Part shown: positions 25,851 through 38,409 of the stretch, one piece after another
Position numbering within the stretch: position 1 is the first letter of the stretch
Layout of the letters: each line of letters begins with the position of its first letter
Source of the DNA: Phylloscopus collybita
Lineage: Eukaryota; Chordata; Aves; Passeriformes; Phylloscopidae
Length of the DNA stretch: 64,000 nucleotides
Direction of reading: 5' to 3'
Assembly: GCA_027886175.1 (NCBI GenBank)
Contig: JAJNNQ010000029.1
Location: 5,140,501-5,204,500, forward strand
Program-made: the position numbers and the translations under genes
The notes under the pieces: model-generated
Told to the model about the DNA's origin: nothing
Database searches by the model: none
What the model saw: the letters and a program-made list of their open reading frames with translations, nothing else

Positions 25851-27453
25851 TGAGTAGATTTGGTATCCTGATCTATATACAGTATGCCAATGGATTCCCT
25901 CACAGCAGCTAATGCAATAGGAAAAAGATGTAAAAATGTAACACAATATTCCTTTTGATCCCAGACTTGAATTTGCTTTGTTCTGCCTCATTGCACAGAG
26001 AGAGAATCTCACTTCTCTCCCAACAGAGTCACTAAATCTTCCTCTGCAAATATGCCCCTCAGACAGCATGTTCTATTGCATATTTCCACAGTCAGTGCAT
26101 ATGCACTTGGCTTTATGGAGTTTCATAGTTTACAGCCATAATTCACTGAGCAACTGTTACACAAGCAAACACTTGAATTTACTTGGGAATATACTTCCCT
26201 TATATTACCAACTGATTATAGTAAAAGCTCTTTATTAATGACTATATGAAGTAACATAAATTTCACAGGCTCACAAGATCTGGTTCACACTCCTCTGGTG
26301 ACTTTTAAGGACAGCAATTACTGTCGAGGCAGAAATGGATACTCATGTCCACTTCTTTACACAAATTAATTGCTGTTCTTTGGAAAACACAGGTCAGAAA
26401 GTGATTCCCTACCATGAGCAAAGCAACCAAATCAAACAGAACCCTGTGTTCTGTTCAACAGTTCTTTCCTTTTACAAGGAAGCATCTTACAAAGCCGAAG
26501 TTTGGCATTATGACTTCCCAATCTCACTAGGATAAAAGCTAAGGGTTCAATTAAATGCTAATATATGTTAGAGTCCATCTATTGAAGATGTATGGACTAA
26601 AGCACACACTTGGAATATCTGGCTATAACGGGGTACTTGTAAGGAACTGAGCCGCTCACATGATCTCAGTGTTTTATTGGACTAGATCCACAGTTTCCCA
26701 TGTAAGTTGCAAAGTGAGTTACTCTATGCCTGTCCCACTAAAAGGCACAAAAGTTGTAGATAAAGAACTTTGATCAGTTCAGCCTTTGCTAAATCTAAAG
26801 CATAACAAATCTAGGAAAACACAGTAAAAAAGCTGCACAGGTACAAATTCTGTTTCCTGTAGGTCATGAACTACAAATCACATTTGGGTGTGAAAACAAC
26901 AACCTGGGTTGCTGCTCTGGGAGAATTAGTTCTGATCTTGAGTGATCTTTCAAAGTGAATCACTCCTAGGACTTCAGTTCACAGTTGTATCACAGTCTCT
27001 CATATGCTCACATATACTAATCAAATAATATTAGATGTGTTCCATGCATGCATCTCCTGCACTGCCACTGCTAAAATATGTTCAGCTCATCAAATCAGAC
27101 TAGAGCTAGCCAAAACCATGTCACTGAGTGTGATGCACAGGGTGCATATTATACCCTCAAGAGACACACTCTTTGTGCTACATTACTTACACAAAAGACT
27201 CAGCCAAAGTACACTGTTAAGAGACAGGATAATGAACTGGACGGTCATCTCACATGTCATGTTTTTACTGATCTGCCAGTTCCTTACCATATATAACTTA
27301 TTTAAGGGCAACTAACAATAGAAGACCATTCTAAGTCTGTCTTGTTAAGATATTTTTTAATGAAGCAAATGGTAAGAGATAGAAATAAATTAACAATAAA
27401 TTAAGATGAGTTGGGCAGTTTTCACTTAGAATGCAGACACTATTCTTACTCAC

Positions 27454-27525
27454 ATGTATTGCAGGTTCACATTTTTCACAAATGCATGACGGGACACAAA
27501 TCTTAGGCCTGAATCCACCACAGTC
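27454..27525 (-). CDS. NTRK2: NTRK2 coding exon 3: second leucine-rich repeat
   Basis: Seventy-two bases encode residues 95-119: TVVDSGLRFVSRHAFVKNVN followed by LQY and a split Ile. The acceptor is a T-rich tract ending in CCTAG and the donor is GTGAGTAAG. It is one exact 24-residue LRR unit in a symmetric phase 2-2 exon. Trk receptors are known to make LRR-deletion isoforms by skipping exons of this set, and these boundaries would allow that without a frameshift. The residues match avian TrkB, with Arg-His-Ala-Phe where I recall Arg-Gln-Ala-Phe in chicken. Confidence 0.95.
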
Positions 27526-27758
27526 CTAGGAAAAAAAATAGAAGTGTTAGATGTTTCATTTTAAATATAATGGAAACGGTAATGAAAATAACTATTAAAA
27601 TAAGAGTTTGGACGAAATCTCTACAAGGCTCAGCTGCAAGATTTACAGCTTTGCTCAATAGCACACAAAGTTAGGCACACATTTTGATAAGGTCTCTACA
27701 TGCTTCTATAAAAGAAATACAGAAAAAAACAGCTGTATAAAATATATCCCATACTCAC
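27526..27758 (-). other. NTRK2: NTRK2 intron 2
   Basis: A very short intron (233 bp) between LRR exons 2 and 3, with donor GTGAGTATG and a T-rich acceptor ending CCTAG. No inserted element is seen. It is much the smallest of the introns fully inside the window. Confidence 0.93.
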
Positions 27759-27833
27759 AGATTTTTAAGTCCGACATAAAATCCAACCTCATTATCATTG
27801 ATACTTTCCAAATTTGGCTGGTTTGCAATGTAA
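27759..27833 (-). CDS. NTRK2: NTRK2 coding exon 2: first leucine-rich repeat
   Basis: Seventy-five bases encode residues 70-95, reading from the third base of Ile70 through YIANQPNLESINDNEVGFYV and GLKN to the first two bases of Leu95. The acceptor is a pyrimidine-rich tract ending in CAACAG and the donor is GTGAGTATG. This repeat forms the start of the concave LRR sheet in the ectodomain. The exon is symmetric (phase 2 at both ends), so skipping it would keep the reading frame. Its Pro-Asn after IANQ differs from the Arg-Lys I remember in chicken TrkB, so the species is not chicken. It lies only 233 bp from exon 3, while the next exon upstream is 19 kb away. Confidence 0.95.
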
Positions 27834-30800
27834 CTGTTGAAAAAGTAAAACAGAAAGAAGCATGTAAGTGGATCCTTCCATGACTTTGACTGTTCAGAAA
27901 TCATGCGCTGGTGTATGGAAGTCAGTTATGATTGCTGACCTACTGCAATTAGTTCTAAGTCCTAATTAGGCCAGCTGAAGAGCAAAAGTGGTCCTTAAAA
28001 TCTTCCTCATCATTTAAATGGTACTTTGCAGGACAAGGGAGCAGCTCATTTTTACACAGGGGAAATGAAGAAAGCAAGTCAACCTGAAGGTCAAATAAAG
28101 CTGTATTACAATGTTACCATTCTCCAAGACATATGTCCTTACCTCATGAGTTTAACAACAACCAAGGGGACAAGTTTAAAGGTAGTACTGGAGTTGTCGC
28201 CACTTACAATAAGAGAGACAATCATACTTCTCTAGTCTTTTCCTTTATGTCGTTAACTTAATCACTTCTTACACTTGCTTTTTCCTCTGACACAAAGTAA
28301 TTTAAGTCTTTTTTACAAGGTGTGGCAATGGGAAAACTGAAAAAAGAGAGACTGTACTTCATAGTGTTATACGCACAAGTAGAAATTAAGAGAGGAGGAA
28401 CTGCTGTATCAGACTTAAGTAACTGAGTCCACTCACATACCCTTAATATCTGCCTAAAAGGATGTGGGTATGCAAGCCAGTCCTTTGTATTATGACCACG
28501 TGAGATCTATGAATACCCAGTGACATACCACAGATTGGAAATTAAAACGGTCACAGTAAATGTAATGATTCCTTTACAGGAAGAAAGATTCACACTGCAA
28601 ACCATACAGTGCAGGAAGAAGAAATCAGTGTAAACTGCAATTTTTCTGACATTATGGGCAGAAAAGTATGCCTGATTTAAGAGATGCCTTGCTAAAGAGT
28701 CCACACATTTCAAAATATAAGCCCAGTCCCAGAAAAACTTAAAGAGAGATTGACATGTTTTCACAAGCATCACAAACTAACTAAAGACACAGGTTCTCCT
28801 AAAATGAATGAGTCTCTCTTTGTTAGAAGAAAACTTCTCTTCATTCTAAGCATTTTTTAGAATTTATTTAAAGGGACTTCTGATGAATTAGTAAGAAGGC
28901 ATATTGCTCTTCCAAAAGCAATCCATGTACCTGAACTGGTTGTGTTAACAGAAATTCGCTGCACTTCTAAATCCCAACAGAAGCCTGAGAATCCCATAAA
29001 ATGGGTTGGGCTCTCCTCCAAAGCTGCAGCACTGACTTGGGCTACGTTCTCGCCATGCACCAGGAAAAGTAAAATGTTTCCCCTAATGGCATCCATTGTT
29101 CCTTGGGAAAAAGGAGGGCAGTAAAAAGACAATGCATGATGCTAGATGGAACACATTACTACAGCATCATATGACATCGACTGCTCTGCAAGACTTTTCA
29201 GAATAAGAATTACACAGTGTACCCATTAGAAGATAAGAGTCCTTTGTTTTTCATGTTTCCTTTCCTGAATTTTTAATTCAGCCTGATTTTGTATCTCAAT
29301 ATTTACAAATCTATTTTGTTTGGTTGGGTTTTATTTTGTGGGTTGGTAAGTTTATGTGTTTTGCCATGTAACAGTAACAACTTGGTATATAAAAATCTAT
29401 CAATTCCATCATCTAAGGATCCTGCAAGTCCTTAAACATATTCTGGAGAACTCATTCTTGAGTTAAGTATCATGTAAGTATCTTGTATCCATCTTCTCTG
29501 TCACTTGGACCTCATAATGCTAAAATAAAGTTATGCAAGAGGTTTCAAAGATACCATCCTCATCCTGTCCTCACTTTTCAAACAAAAGAAATCCTGACAA
29601 GGTTAAACAGAGAGATGGAAATCACATAAGAGCAGGAATTGAGGAAAATGGACAGTAAAACACAAAGTGTGAAGAGACTCAAATTTAAAGAAAAGAAACA
29701 AAATAACCAGTTGCACTAGATAAAAATTAGGCCATCAAAAAAACCCCAAACCCAACAAACACTGCCAAAATGCAGATCCATCACTTAAACACACATAGCA
29801 CCCATTCAAACCTGACACTGTAATTTTAATCACACACTTAACCAGAACTACTCACTACAAGAAACTCCAGAACTTGACATAACTTAGAGTGTTGCACAAA
29901 AATGTTAGTGTGTTACATCCTGTGTTAAGCCTCACTGTAAAATAGTTCAGCTCCGTTGGAGCCAAAGAAGCTTCACAATTTACATCAAGCAAAAATTTTA
30001 GTATGAGCACACAGTCTGTATAAAAAGATTGGTATCAGTCCACCAAGGAATAGACCAAACAGATTATATTTGGGAAGTAGTAGTATGAATCTGTCGTATT
30101 TTCTTTCCTTCTCTTATTGCATCCCTTAGAAGAAACCCTAGGTGGGGGAGAGCAGGGCATTCTTTACCCTGAGCTGGTACTGCTTTTCTCTAAGATGAAT
30201 GATTTATAATTCCAGTTCCTACCTGAAAGAACCAAAAGAAACCATTGCTTTTCCACAACCATACTGGGTGGGACCCAGAAGAACTTTTGTCTAAGTGCAA
30301 CTAACTCAATAAATGCTCTGCAATACACTTGTAAAAACACTCTCAGTACAGTAAAGCAGTAAAGCAAAGTTTACACAGTTGGAAATCCTTGAAAAAAGAG
30401 TGGACGGATGTAATTTACCATAAGCAGGTCACGTCCTCTTACACTTCCTTACTCAACAAGTCTGTTTCAAGTTAAGCCTTTGCAGCTATGTCATAGCAGT
30501 GAGAAACAAAAGTAGAATGGTGTATATAGCCGTATACATTGTTGTATATAGCCGTATCCTATAAGGGGAAGTTGCTCTCCTGTTTAATTTAGAGGGAGAT
30601 CTGAAATAAAACCTCTCCCTAACTAAAGTCTATTTTTACCTTCTTCACAATGATTTTACCTTAATGCTACTTATCATCAAACATTAATACTCTAAAAGCT
30701 TTGACGTGCAGTGGGCAACACTGAAAAATGTAATTTGCCTGCCTGCCCTCAAGAATATCCACCCTATTCTTTAACTGAACATTTTTACTTTAGCACAAAA

Positions 30801-33320
30801 GAAAAACATACTGATTCATGGCTGGCTGAAGTCATGTGAAGAGTTTGGAAGCTCCCACTGCACACCACAGCAGTCTTGCACTGTCAAAACCTGGCTGGAT
30901 AGCACCAGACAGACCACACGTATCAGTTCACAAATAGTGGCTGCTATTGAATGCTGAATATGCTGAATCAAGCCCTTAGCTGCCTACAGAGCTTTTTGCT
31001 TGATTATACTACAGCATTCTGCATCTCCTTCAATGAGTAATCAGTAAACAATAATTGTCTTCAGACTTTTAATTTAATCTCACCATTGTAAACTACCAAT
31101 TAATTCTAATAAAGGCACTCAGAATCACACATTGCAACCTACGATAGCATGTTCATCTAGCCACACTAGCAGCTACTGAATAGTGTCACACACTCACACT
31201 GCACCACTGCTACAACATTTTGGAAACAATAGTCTAAAATCCTAATCTATAAGAATAAAGTCCTCCAAGTAAGATCTCCTTTGAGAGGATGGTCTTCCCT
31301 TACGCCCATTACAAAAGTGAAAGGATACAGATTATGTTTAACATAAGTGAAGCAACTTCTGAACTGCAAAAGCATAAAGAGAAAGTGAGTTCTGATCTTT
31401 AAAGCCATCTAGATTATTTTGTTCCTTAGTAATTTAAAAAAGGGATTCCATAACAACTTTCAAATCTTTTCCTTAGCCTGAATATAAAAGGCCAGCAGAA
31501 ATATGCCTTCCTAACTTACGTACTCTATCTCCTCCTGTTTAATGCATATTAAGGTATACTACTCCATCTGGAGCTATAAGGATATGCTGGAAAAAAAAAA
31601 AAAAACTAGCACATGCTAGTCTTAAAAACATAGATGCAAGCAAATAACACTGTAGTGCAGCTCCAGAAGCATTTCTGTTGCCAAAAAACTCCCTTTATAG
31701 GAAACACATTTTCTTAACACTCCAAAATATAAATCAATTATATGTCTAGCTCTAGTTCATAGAGCTAGGAAAAAAAATTAAAATTAATAAACACTCAGTG
31801 GTGAAATGCTTCTGAACTTTGGGAGAACTTTATATTCCAAGTTGTCACTAAGTTTTTAGGGGACAAAAAGAGCACACTTCACACTGAACTGTCAGTAGAT
31901 AAACTACCATTTAATGACAGGTCATGTATGTCCTTACTGTGAGACAGGACATGTATGTCCCTAGATTACTGTGAGAGCTATATGTTAACATTGTGAATTA
32001 AACATTCCAAACTTCCCTAATGCCGTATCTTCTTACAAACTCAAATGTCATACTAACTTCATCAAAAAGTAGGCTAAAACTCAGAGGCATTTTCAACAAA
32101 TGTGGGCTGATTCATTGTTATGCATTAAGATTACGTAAAATTTGTAAACTTGATACAATACTTGATGAAACCCAGCATATTCAACTGGGTTACATTTGTA
32201 GCCCCTCAGAAACCAAGTTTAAAATAATGCTGAAGTGGTACATTTTCAGTTGGAAAATGAAGTTCTTGAGCTGCACAAGTTGTATATCAGGAATGTAGAA
32301 TTTCAGGCAGATGTACGCATCAATGCTATAATCTCTGCTCAATCAAGAAAGCTTCCTGCAAATGACCAAGCTTTCTCTAGGAAGGAAACTCCTAACAAGC
32401 AATGACAGTGACATAGACATCTAAATCCAGCAAGTATCCTACAGATAGACAAGCTTACTTCAATTACTTTATTCTATTTTGCTTCCTCCATCTGCTACCA
32501 TACGTGCAAGACTGAACAAGGATAACTTCAGGAAACAGAACCTCTACTGCTAGAGAAGCATGCCATAACTCAGGAAAGATGCAGTGTGCTGAAACCATCC
32601 ATGGTGGACTTACCTAGCATTTAGAATTTTTACCAGTGCTTGACTCCTTCCTTGGCTGCCTGGTGTCTCCTGACAAATTCTGAGCAAGTGCTCCAGTGGT
32701 TTTTTTTGTTTGTTTGCTTGTTTTCAAACTGTGAATCACCCTGTATTTCACAAAGAGTGAAAAACCTGTTGCCACTATCACAGGTTTCCTAAGGGCTTTT
32801 TCCTCACATTTGGAGTATTTAACCACAAGTCACAGAAGATTTCAGGAAATAGCCCTCCCCGTGCCAGTACAGCAGCTCTGGAGACAACATAATTAGCTTT
32901 GGGATCTTTCTTTACAGACACAGGCATGCCCATTTTTTCAGCAAAACCTGCACTACACACATCCCACAATCAGGTAACGCATTGTTCAGGACAATCTGGA
33001 GCACAGCATCTCACAGGCAAGGTCAGAGATAATTAATTTCAAGAATTCTCTGTTCTTGATGTATGGCTGTGTCAACTGCCAGGAGACAACAGGGTCCAGA
33101 CATTCTGCTCCACAACAGCATACTATTACCCAATTAGTAGCACATGGCTGCCATTGCAAATTGATTCTCCAAAGCCATCATCTTGAACAATTAGTGCCAA
33201 CCCATCAGTTGAAGGCAGAAGAAAATGGGAATTCAGTGGAGATACCAATCTTGTTTTGGCACTGCAGGAGCAGATCCGTGCTCTTGTTTATGACTGCAAC
33301 CGGCTCGAAAATGGGAAGTC

Positions 33321-33326
33321 CATGGT
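33321..33326 (+). repeat. Target-site duplication, left copy (CATGGT)
   Basis: CATGGT lies immediately before the TG that opens the solo LTR at 33327. The same six bases occur directly after its CA end at 33913-33918. Confidence 0.8.
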
Positions 33327-33912
33327 TGTTGCAGTGTGCTTTTATTCCCAATGGTTTGTTCCATTCCCCCCTGTATTGTTGGTTCAATCCAAGCTGCATC
33401 CTCCCACCTAGTTGCCCATGTAGCCCTACACCTGCTCCTTCATACAGAATGTTCCATATCCCTCATCCTGCTGAGCTGCCAGTCCCATCTGGTACCAGCC
33501 CCTTGCTCTAGGAAATCCCCTGGCAACCCCCTGTTCCTCCAAGCTCCATTGGTTTGATTGAATTGTTTCCCTCCCCCTGTGCCTCCTCATTTGCTGAGGC
33601 ATTGTAAACCCTGCCTTGTGCTTCTCCCCAGTCCTCTCCCTATCGGACAACAATTTGTACACTTCCTTAAAACCTCCCCTGTATAAAAATCTCTGCGCAC
33701 CAGGGTTCAGGGTCTTTCATCCCTGGACCTCCCTTGGAAATAAACCTCCTTGGAAACCACACGAAAGACCTCTCCCTCATCTTTGCTTCTGCCTGTGCCT
33801 CAGCACATCTCATGCTGTAGAGATTGAGCCCTGCTGTTTCTCAGATTGCCCCTGAGAACAGCCAGCCTTGACGTGCTGTCGAGAGCTAGCGGGTGAATCC
33901 GGCACCACATCA
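33327..33912 (+). mobile_element. Solo LTR of an endogenous retrovirus, class II (ERVK-like)
   Basis: A 586-bp element that begins TGTTGCAGTGTGC and ends CCACATCA (TG...CA). It is flanked on both sides by the six bases CATGGT, the duplication length typical of class II (alpha/beta-like) retroviruses. Inside are a TATA box (TATAAAA at 33682-33688) and a polyadenylation signal (AATAAA at 33739-33744), both on the plus strand, in the order and spacing expected of U3-R-U5. No gag, pol or env sequence adjoins it, so it is a solo LTR left by recombination. It is antisense to NTRK2 in intron 1. The family name cannot be fixed without a search. Confidence 0.82.
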
Positions 33913-33918
33913 CATGGT
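33913..33918 (+). repeat. Target-site duplication, right copy (CATGGT)
   Basis: A perfect match to 33321-33326, immediately after the CA terminus of the LTR. Host sequence continues as TTTTCCAGCC. Confidence 0.8.
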
Positions 33919-36900
33919 TTTCCAGCCAGCCTTAGATCCAGATTTACAGCATGAAGGCAAAGTAAAAATAAATGGATATGCCTGGAATACAAAGTTTAAA
34001 GAAAGTTACTGTAAGGCAGGGCAAGTGAAACATAAGACACCCTTGGTCTTATGTTTCTGGTTTGGCTTCAAGGTGTTTGTTTTATTCTCTTCAGATAGCA
34101 GACTACCAAATCAAGCAAACTCACAAGACATTTCATGCAGCTTTCCAGATTTAGGATTTATGCTCTTGAGGAGCTCCACCTTCAGAATTACTTTCCCCCA
34201 AATGCATGCAGAGCTTATTTAAGTATTTTCTCCATTTAGAGACCTGTCCTCCCCTTTCAGATCCCAAAGTCTGTACACTTGATATTGCATCAAGACATGA
34301 ATTTTTGATGTTTTTCCAGGAATACATGACAGCTACAGATTTGTTTTTCCTTAACAAAGATATTTTCAAAATGTCAATATTCCTTTTTATTGTCAGGAGG
34401 CCAAACAACAACCTGCTTATTCTAAAAGATATATCCTAATGTCTGACCTTATACTTCATATCTTCATACACATTTTCATCCCCTGTATATGATATAATCT
34501 ATGCAGATTGCTAGGAAGAGACTTAAACTCCCATATACACCCTTTGTAATATACACACTAAAAATCGCACAGTAAATTAACATACGAAAGGAGAGTAGTG
34601 AATGTGGCTTTTCACTATTTCTCAACAGAAAGCAGTCATAACACCAATCTTTATTATTATTGTTTATGATGATGATGCTATTATTTCCTTGCAAGGACGA
34701 AAGAGCATCTCAAAGGAATGAATAAATACAAATATACGTGACAGTTCTTTCTCTTGCAGAACCACCTAATCTTCATAAAGTAGTGATGCAAATACATTCT
34801 TTTCAGTACTTACATACACCATCTCTGTAGCTGTCACTGGCCTTGATGCAAATGAGAATGGAAAAACATCCAAGAGCACAGTAAGGTTTTAGGCAACCAT
34901 CCCTTATATGCTTTTTAAGTCCCTCAGTGAATCAAAACATTAAACCTTCTTGGCTGCTGTCAAAACCTTGGAATTCTCTCCCTTTCAGGTGCCTGTACTC
35001 AGACAGTGACTTTCTGGAAGCGATGTCTTAGGTAACTGCACATCCTTCAGAATTAGATAGCATCTCTGACATAAATCAGTATCCCCCACAACAGCTTTTT
35101 TTTTGGTGGTTTTTTTTTTCCTGTCTCTGAGTTCTGACATGTTCAGTATTCCTTGACTCTTTCACATAACATAAGACATTTCTTCTGAAATCTCTTTTGA
35201 AGTCAGTCTTCTCCCACATATACAATTCCCACTGTTTGACGTTAACTTGGCTTTATTCAGTTTAAAATTACTGGCTATTAGAATATCAAATACTCCAATC
35301 AATCTGCTCAAGATCATTAGATCATCAAGACATATATCAGCACCTGCTACCTTGTTTACTCTCTCATTCACTGCATGCAATGCACTTCATGCCAGGTACA
35401 AACCAAAAGGCAGTACTTCCAAATGGTGCAAAACTTAAAGCCATCTATCTGGGAAAATCCATCTATATCCTATTAATACATTGAATTTGCTGAACAATTT
35501 GGCTCCTGATATCTCAAAAAATATTCCCCTTTCCATTAGCCAGCAAAAATTTTCTTTCTTTTGCTTTTATTTAAGTCTTGAGTGACTACATATGGTCATA
35601 ACCTCTACTCCTTTTCTGTGCAATTATTACACAGAGAACCCAACAGGTAGATGTTTTTCCATTCTGCAAATAATACCATCTGTTGCTATGGTATGGCTCA
35701 CAATTGGTTTTCTAGATTTTCTTCCAAGGCCTGTGAAACATCTTCTGTAGCCTTGATCACAGATCTGTGTCTTCTCCAAGACACTCCTGTCTTTTAATGA
35801 AAAGCATACATGAATAGAACTTCACATATTACTGAAACATTTCAAAAGTGTTATGGATTGTCCTTCTCATGTTTACCTCACTCTTTCTAGCACCAGAAAG
35901 AGTTGCCAACTTCTATATGTTGACACTAATCTTACCATTTAAATTTAGCCTATGCATTTTTCAGAGAGTGTTTCAACATCATTTGTACTACCTTTCAGAG
36001 GCATTCTTCACCATTTCATATTTATGTATTCTTCACAGTTTCCTATTTCACTTTATCACATTTATTTACATTACAGTGTAGTCCACTTTTCATTGCAGCT
36101 GGCCAATCTTTTGAATTCATAGCTTCTTCCATTAGCATTATTCCACTTGAGCAATCCTGTTCTTCATTTAATATAAGTAGTTTCTTACTTGCACTGCATA
36201 TATTAGCATAATGATGTGTTTATTACACTTTCTGCACAATTGTCAGAATCCAGAATATTTCTAATACTTGTGCTGACTGCCACATTGCTGTTACTGTTTT
36301 CTTTCTTGTACTTTCCACTTTCCTCCTGTACTAGGCCATTTTGATTTTGAGCAAATTCTCTGTCACAATAGTACACCCAGACAACCATCCCGTGTCTTCG
36401 ATTTTTCTCTTTGTATTTCTATTTGTTCTGCTATGTGGCCTATGCAATGCTCCTTCTGGACTGTGATCAGCTTGTACTTAAAGCCTGCTCATGGCTATAT
36501 TTGTTGTTATACTTTTGAAATATAAGGAAAATACACTCTTTCATAAGCATTTATTTTAGTTATATAGTATATAGATATATGTGTTATCTATTATATTAAA
36601 TATATTACATATTATATGTAATATATATTTTAAATTTTATATTTTATAGTTTCAAGTCCTAGATCACCTTCTCTACCATTTTACCTTCAAATGAAACTCT
36701 TACCCTGCATGTACCTCTTTCACACAGTGACATCTTTAGCTGGTCTTCATCCTTCTTCACTACCTCTGAAAAGCTGCCTTCTCCTCACCATCACTACTTT
36801 CACAGCATTCTTCATCTACTTTACAGCTTTTGTCCCTGCCTCTCCTTATGAGTATAGTACTTCTCTCATACTCCAGCCTGTTTCTGCTTATGGTTCTCAT

Positions 36901-37540
36901 GACTGCACCCCAGTACCAGACACACCTTTCAGCATTCCTCTATCCTACATCTCTGAAGCAGTGCCCCTGGCCCAAGACATAGGTGGTGATAGTGTTCATC
37001 TGCAAATATAAGATAGAATGATATTTTGATGATACCTCCAACTGTTGGGACTCTCACCTCCTAAAAATTTCATTTTAAACACTCAGTGTGAAGAGCAGCA
37101 CTGTTACAAGTTAAACTGTTCATTAAAACTCATGAGAACATGTAGAAGTGCTCTAAAACAGGCGAAAACTCTGCATGTAACCAAACCATGCAACAAAAGG
37201 AGCAACTGCCCTGTCTCAATGCAGACAGGAGTGCCATGAAGAGTTGGGAGTTATGTTCAGAGTAGGAAAGTAAAGGTTCCACCCACACCAACCTCTAAGG
37301 CAAGCAGTATCTATTTCTGCACCTGTGCTGCCTTCATATCCCCTAAATGACATGGGCTTCAGGCAACAAGACAGTCATAGCACACAAACATGATCCAGGA
37401 TTTGCAGTGATGTCTATAGCAGAAGAAGTATCCAGCATTAATATTAGGTGCCTCGATATCACATGGATTTGTGCCAATTCAAAATGTTTGTAATGTTGTA
37501 ATTTTGCTACATTTATAAATAATGGCAAAAGCATCTCACC

Positions 37541-38106
37541 AGCCAATCAAGGGAGGGGATTGTTCTACTTTATTCTGCACTGGCCGCACCTTGAATATTG
37601 TGTGCAGTTTTGGGCATCACAGTATAAGAACAATATTGAACGATTAGAGACCATGGGGAGGACAGCAACAAAGATGGTGAAGAGTCTTTAGAGGAAGACA
37701 TATGAGGAGCAACTGAGGTCACTTGGTCTGCTCAGCCTGGAGGAGACTGAGGACAGACCTCATTGTAGTTACATCTTCCTCATGAGGGGAAGAGGAGGGG
37801 CAAGCACTTATCTCTTCCCTCTGGTGACCAGTGACAAGACCTGAGGGAATGGCCTGAAGCTGTGACAAGGGAGGTTTAGATTGGGTATTAGAAAAAGGTT
37901 TTTCCCTCAGAGGGTGGTTGGGCACTGGAACAGGCTTCCCAGTGAAATGGTCACAGCACCAAGCCCGACAGAGTTCAAGAAGCATTCAGATAATGGTCTC
38001 AGGCACAAGGTGTGACTCTTGGGGATGGTGCTGTGCAGGGCCAGGGGCTGGACTCAATGATCCTTGAGAGTTCCTTCCAGTTCAGCTTACTCTGTGATTC
38101 TATGAT
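37541..38106 (+). mobile_element. CR1 LINE fragment, 3' end (intron 1)
   Basis: Recognisable CR1 3' sequence: GGCCGCACCTTGAATATTGTG, CTCAGCCTGGAGGAGACTGA, GGGAGGTTTAGATTGGGTAT, GGGCACTGGAACAGGCTTCC and GGGGCTGGACTCAATGATCC. It ends with CTCTGTGATTCTATG. It includes the C-terminal end of ORF2 plus the 3' UTR, is antisense to NTRK2 and carries many substitutions. The left edge is approximate. Confidence 0.88.
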
Positions 38107-38377
38107 ATTCCATCATTTACTACCACTCTAAACTTAAAACTCATAAAACATATGCTTATGTACGTTACAGTGTGACCCACAGAGTCAACAAAACTGCTCC
38201 CAGCTGGAGGGTACTGTGTATATGTTTACCAGGTGAAGATAACTGTATGCATGATGTGTTCCAAAACCTGTTTCTAAAACTTAGAAGAGGCAAGACTAGA
38301 GAGGAGAATATGAGATGAATATGCAAAAGACTATTTACTCATCTAATGGGTGGAAAAAAGAAAACAGAACAAAACAA

Positions 38378-38409
38378 CCCCCCCGCCCCCCCCCCCCCCC
38401 CCCCCCCCC
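38378..38409. repeat. Poly-C tract (C7-G-C24)
   Basis: Thirty-one cytosines interrupted by one G. On the NTRK2 transcript strand this is poly-G, able to form G-quadruplex structure. The length is likely to vary between individuals and to be unreliable in the assembly. Confidence 0.93.

Larger units (their letters stand above)
21395..27453 (-). other. NTRK2: NTRK2 intron 3
   Basis: A 6.1 kb intron with donor GTGAGTAAG and acceptor TTTTGCCACAG. It contains a sense-oriented CR1 fragment (25461-25850), a perfect 15-bp-arm hairpin (23825-23861) and three copies of TGGTTACAAG near 25161-25204. The rest is AT-rich with nothing recognised. Confidence 0.88.

Noticed and set aside
33056..33511. 151-codon plus-strand frame, considered as a retroviral gene fragment
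   Set aside because: It runs from host sequence across the left end of the solo LTR (which starts at 33327), so it cannot be a single gene. The pre-LTR part is not recognisable.
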